From the NCBI GenBank assembly GCA_965230635.1, contig CBDDLJ010000017.1, positions 1-47,475 on the forward strand: a stretch of DNA of 47,475 bases, read 5' to 3'. Below the pieces are notes generated by a model that saw nothing but the letters and a program-made list of their open reading frames with translations, ran no database searches and was not told the DNA's origin. Position 1 is the first letter of the stretch. Each line of letters begins with the position of its first letter. Made by a program: the position numbers and the translations under genes. Shown here piece by piece: positions 44,041-47,475 of this stretch. Source of the stretch: CBDDLJ01 sp965230635 (lineage in GTDB: Bacteria; Pseudomonadota; Gammaproteobacteria; UBA1113).

Positions 44041-45319
44041 TCTACACGCACGTGAAATTTTAGATTCACGCGGTAACCCAACGATTGAGGCTGATGTGGC
44101 ATTAGCCAATGGTATTATTGGTCGTGCATGCGTGCCTTCGGGTGCATCAACTGGATCGCGGGAGGCGTTAGAATTGCGCGATGAAAACATTCAGCGTTAT
44201 TTAGGTAAAGGTGTGTTGAATGCTGTGGCAAATGTCAATGGTCCGATACAGGCGGCGCTTAAGGGTAAGAATGTTTTCGACCAACACGCTATTGACCAAC
44301 TATTAATAAGCTTAGATGGCACACCGAATAAAGAAAAGTTAGGGGCGAATGCTTTATTAGCTGTTTCTCTTGCCTGTGCTGAGGCAGGAGCCAAAGCTCA
44401 GGGCTTACCTTTGTTTCGTCATTTGGTAGATAGAGAAGAGTATATAATGCCTATTCCAATGATGAATATTATCAATGGTGGCGCACATGCTGATAATAAT
44501 ATTGATATACAAGAATTTATGATCTTACCGATTGGTGCTGACAAATTTAGTGATGCATTACGCATGGGGGTTGAAGTTTTTCATCAGTTGAAAAATATAT
44601 TACAAAAACGCAATTTAAATACCGCAGTAGGTGATGAAGGTGGTTTTGCCCCGAATTTAGCATCCAATGAAGCTGTTTTAGAGATGGTTCTAGAGGCTAT
44701 TACTCAAGCAGGCTATTCAGCAGGCAATGATTTTGTGTTAGGTTTAGATGTTGCTAGTTCGGAATTTTTTCGTGATCAACGTTACTGTTTAACAGCAGAA
44801 AAGAAATCGTTGACATCCGAGCAGTTTGTTGAATATTTGACAAGTCTAACGCAGGCTTATCCAATTATTTCAATTGAAGATGGTATGGATGAAAGTGATT
44901 GGCAAGGTTGGCAATTATTAACACAGGCGCTAGGAGACAAGGTTCAATTAGTTGGTGATGACTTATTTGTAACAAACACAGAGATATTACAACGGGGAAT
45001 TGCTAATAAAGTAGCCAATGCTATTTTAATCAAATTAAACCAAATTGGCACGTTAACTGAAACATTAGCAGCCATTGATATGGCGAAGCAAGCCGGTTAC
45101 GGTGTTATTATTTCACATCGATCTGGTGAAACAGAAGACACTTTTATTGCGGACTTAGCGGTTGCTAGTCATGCGGGCCAAATTAAAACAGGCTCACTTT
45201 GTCGTACTGACCGTGTGGCAAAATATAATCAATTGCTGCGTATTGAAGAAATATTAGGAGAAAAAGCACATTACTTGGGTAAATCAGCTTATCCTACTTG
45301 TGGTGGAAACGCGAAGTAG
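44024..45319 (+). CDS. eno: enolase
   Basis: A 431-residue glycolytic enzyme converting 2-phosphoglycerate to phosphoenolpyruvate, also a subunit of the RNA degradosome in model gammaproteobacteria. Motifs: ILDSRGNPTIEADVALANG, PSGASTGSREALELRD, NIINGGAHADNNIDIQEFMI, VGDEGGFAPNLASNEAVLE, ISIEDGMDESDWQGW, QLVGDDLFVTN (metal-binding Asp) and GVIISHRSGETEDTFIADLA (signature). PEP made here is the substrate of KdsA, encoded just upstream. Confidence 0.97.
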   Translation: MSTIVNLHAREILDSRGNPTIEADVALANGIIGRACVPSGASTGSREALELRDENIQRYLGKGVLNAVANVNGPIQAALKGKNVFDQHAIDQLLISLDGTPNKEKLGANALLAVSLACAEAGAKAQGLPLFRHLVDREEYIMPIPMMNIINGGAHADNNIDIQEFMILPIGADKFSDALRMGVEVFHQLKNILQKRNLNTAVGDEGGFAPNLASNEAVLEMVLEAITQAGYSAGNDFVLGLDVASSEFFRDQRYCLTAEKKSLTSEQFVEYLTSLTQAYPIISIEDGMDESDWQGWQLLTQALGDKVQLVGDDLFVTNTEILQRGIANKVANAILIKLNQIGTLTETLAAIDMAKQAGYGVIISHRSGETEDTFIADLAVASHAGQIKTGSLCRTDRVAKYNQLLRIEEILGEKAHYLGKSAYPTCGGNAK

Positions 45320-45420
45320 CATACATTATTTGGTAGTAATACCTTATTAAAGGAAAAATTTGCTGGTCATCACAAGCATTAATCTGGCATAATCGTTGCA
45401 TTTCAAATCCAAGAATGAAT

Positions 45421-45449
45421 TTGCTCAGTATCAATTGGTAAAATACAGT
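45421..45449 (+). promoter_or_regulatory. possible sigma-70 promoter upstream of ftsB
   Basis: TTGCTC (45421-45426), a 17-base spacer and TACAGT (45444-45449) lie 24 bases before the ftsB start in the 153-base gap after eno. The -10 is a modest match. Confidence 0.3.
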
Positions 45450-45472
45450 GCACTAGGTGGTTTAGCGTCACA

Positions 45473-45757
45473 ATGACAAAGAAATTATCATATATTATAT
45501 TAACCTTGTTATTAGTCTCTTTGCAGTTTAAGTTGTGGTTTTCTGCTGGGGGTTATTTGGATGTTTATCGTATAAAGCAGCAAGTGTTGAGCCAGCAGCA
45601 AATTAATTCGCGTATGCAAAAAGAAAATGCAGCGTTAATGGCTAATATTGCAGATTTGAAGAGTGGAAATACGGCAGTAGAGGAACTAGCTCGCACAGAG
45701 TTAAGTATGATCAAAGTGGATGAAGTGTATTATCACTTTATCTCAAACCTACAGTAA
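45473..45757 (+). CDS. ftsB: cell division protein FtsB
   Basis: A 94-residue bitopic inner-membrane protein of the divisome FtsQ-FtsB-FtsL complex. One N-terminal membrane helix (YIILTLLLVSLQFKLWF), then SAGGYLDVYRIKQQVLSQQQ and a coiled coil (to about 70), and the C-terminal AVEELARTELSMIKVDEVYY typical of FtsB (usually EExAR..LGMIKxxExFY). It follows eno as in most gammaproteobacteria. In those genomes ispD and ispF often come next; here surE follows after 21 bases. Confidence 0.93.
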   Translation: MTKKLSYIILTLLLVSLQFKLWFSAGGYLDVYRIKQQVLSQQQINSRMQKENAALMANIADLKSGNTAVEELARTELSMIKVDEVYYHFISNLQ

Positions 45758-45778
45758 TTCACCTATATAGTTGCCACG

Positions 45779-46471
45779 ATGAGAATATTAATTAGTAATG
45801 ATGACGGCGTATATGCGCCTGGGCTGATGGCTCTTTATCAAGCTTTATCAACAATTGCGGATGTGGTTGTAGTCGCACCCGATCGAAATCGCAGTGGCGC
45901 CAGCAATTCATTGAGCCTATCTAATCCTATTCGTATCAAGCAGCTTGATAATGGTTTTATCAGCGTTGAAGGTACGCCAACGGACTGTGTTCATATTGCT
46001 TTGACTGGTGTATTGGAAGAATTACCGGATATGGTTATTGCTGGCATCAATGCGGGAGCTAATTTAGCCGATGATGTACTTTACTCTGGAACGGTGGCTG
46101 CTGCAACTGAAGGACGTTTTTTGGGGTTACCGGCGATTGCAATATCGTTGGTGGGTGCTGAGCTTACTCATTATGAAACAGCGGCAGCCATTGCTAAGTC
46201 GTTAGTCAAACAAATTGGTCATGCCAGTCTACCTGCTCAGACGATACTAAATGTTAATATTCCGGATATTCCATTAGGGATAAACTCCGATGGTGTGGAT
46301 GTAACCCGTCTTAGGAAAGCGTCATTGTGCAGAACCCACCGTCAAAGCAACGTTGATCCACGTGGTCATACGATTTACTGGGTTGGTCCACCTGGATTAT
46401 GTGCAGATTCCGACCAGGGCTCAGATTTTTATGCGGTCGAAAATAATAGAGTCTCCATGTCACCCCATTAA
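45779..46471 (+). CDS. surE: 5'/3'-nucleotidase SurE, C-terminus lost by frameshift
   Basis: A metal-dependent nucleotidase of the stationary-phase survival group. The active-site motifs are kept: ILISNDDGVYAPGLMAL (metal-binding Asp pair), VVAPDRNRSGASNSLSLS, VEGTPTDCVHIAL and AGINAGANLADDVLYSGTVA. The frame ends early at residue 230 (VSMSPH) where a run of four C (46463-46466) shifts it; the natural continuation (PLKVDLTQ, then YESLAQISEWVKGI) lies in the other frames to TAA 46550-46552. Around 30 residues are missing from the usual 250 or so, a region that in known structures helps oligomerisation. Activity is doubtful. pcm, the usual next gene, is absent. Confidence 0.88.
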   Translation: MRILISNDDGVYAPGLMALYQALSTIADVVVVAPDRNRSGASNSLSLSNPIRIKQLDNGFISVEGTPTDCVHIALTGVLEELPDMVIAGINAGANLADDVLYSGTVAAATEGRFLGLPAIAISLVGAELTHYETAAAIAKSLVKQIGHASLPAQTILNVNIPDIPLGINSDGVDVTRLRKASLCRTHRQSNVDPRGHTIYWVGPPGLCADSDQGSDFYAVENNRVSMSPH

Positions 46472-46552
46472 AAGTTGATTTAACTCAATTATGAATCATT
46501 AGCCCAAATATCTGAATGGGTTAAAGGGATCGTGCCACAAACGTTCGGTTAA
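46465..46552 (+). pseudogene. displaced C-terminal coding remnant of surE
   Basis: PLKVDLTQ is read in one frame from 46465, then after one extra base near 46489 YESLAQISEWVKGIVPQTFG follows in the third frame to the TAA at 46550-46552. This matches the VDLT...W tail of SurE proteins. Two single-base lesions separate it from the translated part. Confidence 0.7.
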
Positions 46553-46613
46553 CTGGGAGCCTACCGTGTTTGCTGTGGTGACTACTAAGTGGAAAAAATA
46601 ACTGAAGAAAATA

Positions 46614-47402
46614 ATGAAGAAAAAACCGGTATGCTGCCGACAATACTATGTAATAACTTGATGTGATAGTTTATGACTGCGTGCAGTCATGTGCAATCAT
46701 TATGCACCAGTGGTGGATGGTTGGCGAGAAGCAGCAGGTAAAAGCATAGTTACCATACGGTGGTTAAAGGAGAAACACTTGTATGCTATTGCTTGGCAAT
46801 ATGGTTATGATTATCGCACATTAGCAAAATTTAACCACTATTGAGCCACCTTATGGACCGTAAAAACAGGTGAAAATATTTATTTTTTGCAACAAAAAAA
46901 GGCTTATAGAGCAAGATGGTTAACGACGAAAAAGCCAGTTAACGTAGCAAAAATAGCGAAGCCCTTAAATATTAGGCCAGGCAATAAAAACGCAAAAAGT
47001 GAAACAAAATTATTCATTTGATATCTAAAAAAGGTCACGTGGCAGCGGCCGACAACATGGCAAAATTATTAGAAAATTCAATACCGTAGGTGTTGAATGT
47101 AAGGGCATAAATATTGCAGGAATAGCAAGGGCAGGCCATTGTTGCTAGCCAAACAGGAAAGATAGTCTACAGTGGGCATGGTATTGTTGGTTATGGGAAT
47201 TTAATTATCTGTGAAACATAATGATGATTATTTAAGCGCTTATGCCCATAATGATGAAAACTTGGTCAAAGAAGGCGCAATCGTCAAAAAAGGAGAAAAA
47301 ATTGCGTTAATGGGTAGGACTGGCACAGATAAAACGCAATTACATTTTGAAATTCGTAAAAATGGTCAACCCGTTAATCCAATAATATATATTGCGGGTT
47401 AG
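46614..47402 (+). pseudogene. nlpD: nlpD pseudogene (LysM and M23 peptidase-like lipoprotein)
   Basis: Pieces in all three frames line up with NlpD, the murein hydrolase activator of cell division. CNHYAPVVDGWREAAGK (from about 46690) is the end of the lipobox and the start of the mature lipoprotein. YHTVVKGETL and, one base on, YAIAWQYGYDYRTLAKFN form the LysM domain (46750-46840). KGINIAG, then VASQTGKIVYSGHGIVGYGN and, after one extra T at 47210, VKHNDDYLSAYAHNDENLVK and TQLHFEIRKNGQPVNP form the M23 domain to TAG 47400-47402. At least six stops or frame changes separate the parts, so it is clearly dead. Confidence 0.82.
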
Positions 47403-47434
47403 TATAAGCTAAAAATATAGAGAAAGGAGATCCC

Positions 47435-47475
47435 ATGTCGGAACAATGCCAGGAGCAAGTTGAGAAAGATGCTAA
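47435..47475 (+). CDS. rpoS: start of the next gene, probably RpoS sigma factor (partial)
   Basis: GAAAGGAGA at 47421-47429 stands 5 bases before ATG 47435, a very good ribosome binding site. The 13 codons seen read MSEQCQEQVEKDA and run off the window. The residues alone do not identify it; the symbol rests on the surE-(pcm)-nlpD-rpoS order of gammaproteobacteria. Confidence 0.4.
   Translation, partial: MSEQCQEQVEKDA

Noticed and set aside
1..47475. CRISPR arrays, tRNA or rRNA genes
   Set aside because: Reading the intergenic regions showed no regularly spaced repeats, no cloverleaf with a conserved TTCGA arm and no rRNA-like sequence.

Overview
The window is AT-rich chromosomal DNA of a host-associated gammaproteobacterium. 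The envelope, translation and lipid A gene order (map / rpsB-tsf-pyrH-frr-uppS-cdsA-rseP-bamA-skp-lpxD-fabZ-lpxA-lpxB-rnhB-dnaE-accA-tilS, then pyrG-kdsA-eno-ftsB-surE-nlpD-rpoS) is the gammaproteobacterial one. Four features suggest an intracellular Legionellales/Coxiellaceae-like lineage: a VirB-type type IV secretion system, decaying paralogs beside it, many single-base frameshifts, and the absence of dxr, ispD and ispF from their usual places. That placement is inference; no rRNA gene is present to settle it.

Layout. 1-2941: tail of virB8, then virB9, virB10 (frame broken at a run of ten T) and virB11. 2974-7141: a small secreted protein with a strong hairpin after it, then a three-copy tandem paralog array of an unrecognised membrane-segment protein (copy 1 a remnant, copy 2 intact, copy 3 broken by two single-base deletions). 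7194-14526, minus strand: a compact operon of RND adaptor, RND pump, dapD, dapE and ddl. 14895-15917: ansA. 16365-17558: spmA-spmB. 17559-18251: a dead ISAs1-family transposase split by a 157-bp TA-flanked inverted-repeat element. 18252-20183: an orphan 643-residue protein with an acidic C-terminus. 20197-40440: map, then a long plus-strand run of housekeeping genes. 40478-41242, minus strand: a receiver-HPt protein whose HPt half lies behind two in-frame stops. 41489-45757: pyrG, kdsA, eno, ftsB. 45779-47475: surE with a frameshifted C-terminus, an nlpD pseudogene, and the first codons of the next gene, probably rpoS.

How it fits together. The long plus-strand run couples translation factors (S2, EF-Ts, RRF) to envelope building: UppS and CdsA supply lipids, RseP, BamA and Skp serve outer-membrane proteins, LpxD/FabZ/LpxA/LpxB make lipid A, and KdsA supplies Kdo. 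The minus-strand operon joins diaminopimelate and D-Ala-D-Ala synthesis to an efflux pump. The accessory regions (T4SS, paralog array, orphan protein, IS remnants) and the eroding surE/nlpD and HPt regions give a picture of a genome under reduction that keeps a secretion machine. The most novel-looking content is the paralog array next to the T4SS genes, the orphan protein at 18252, the nested TA-flanked repeat, and the homopolymer frameshift in virB10.
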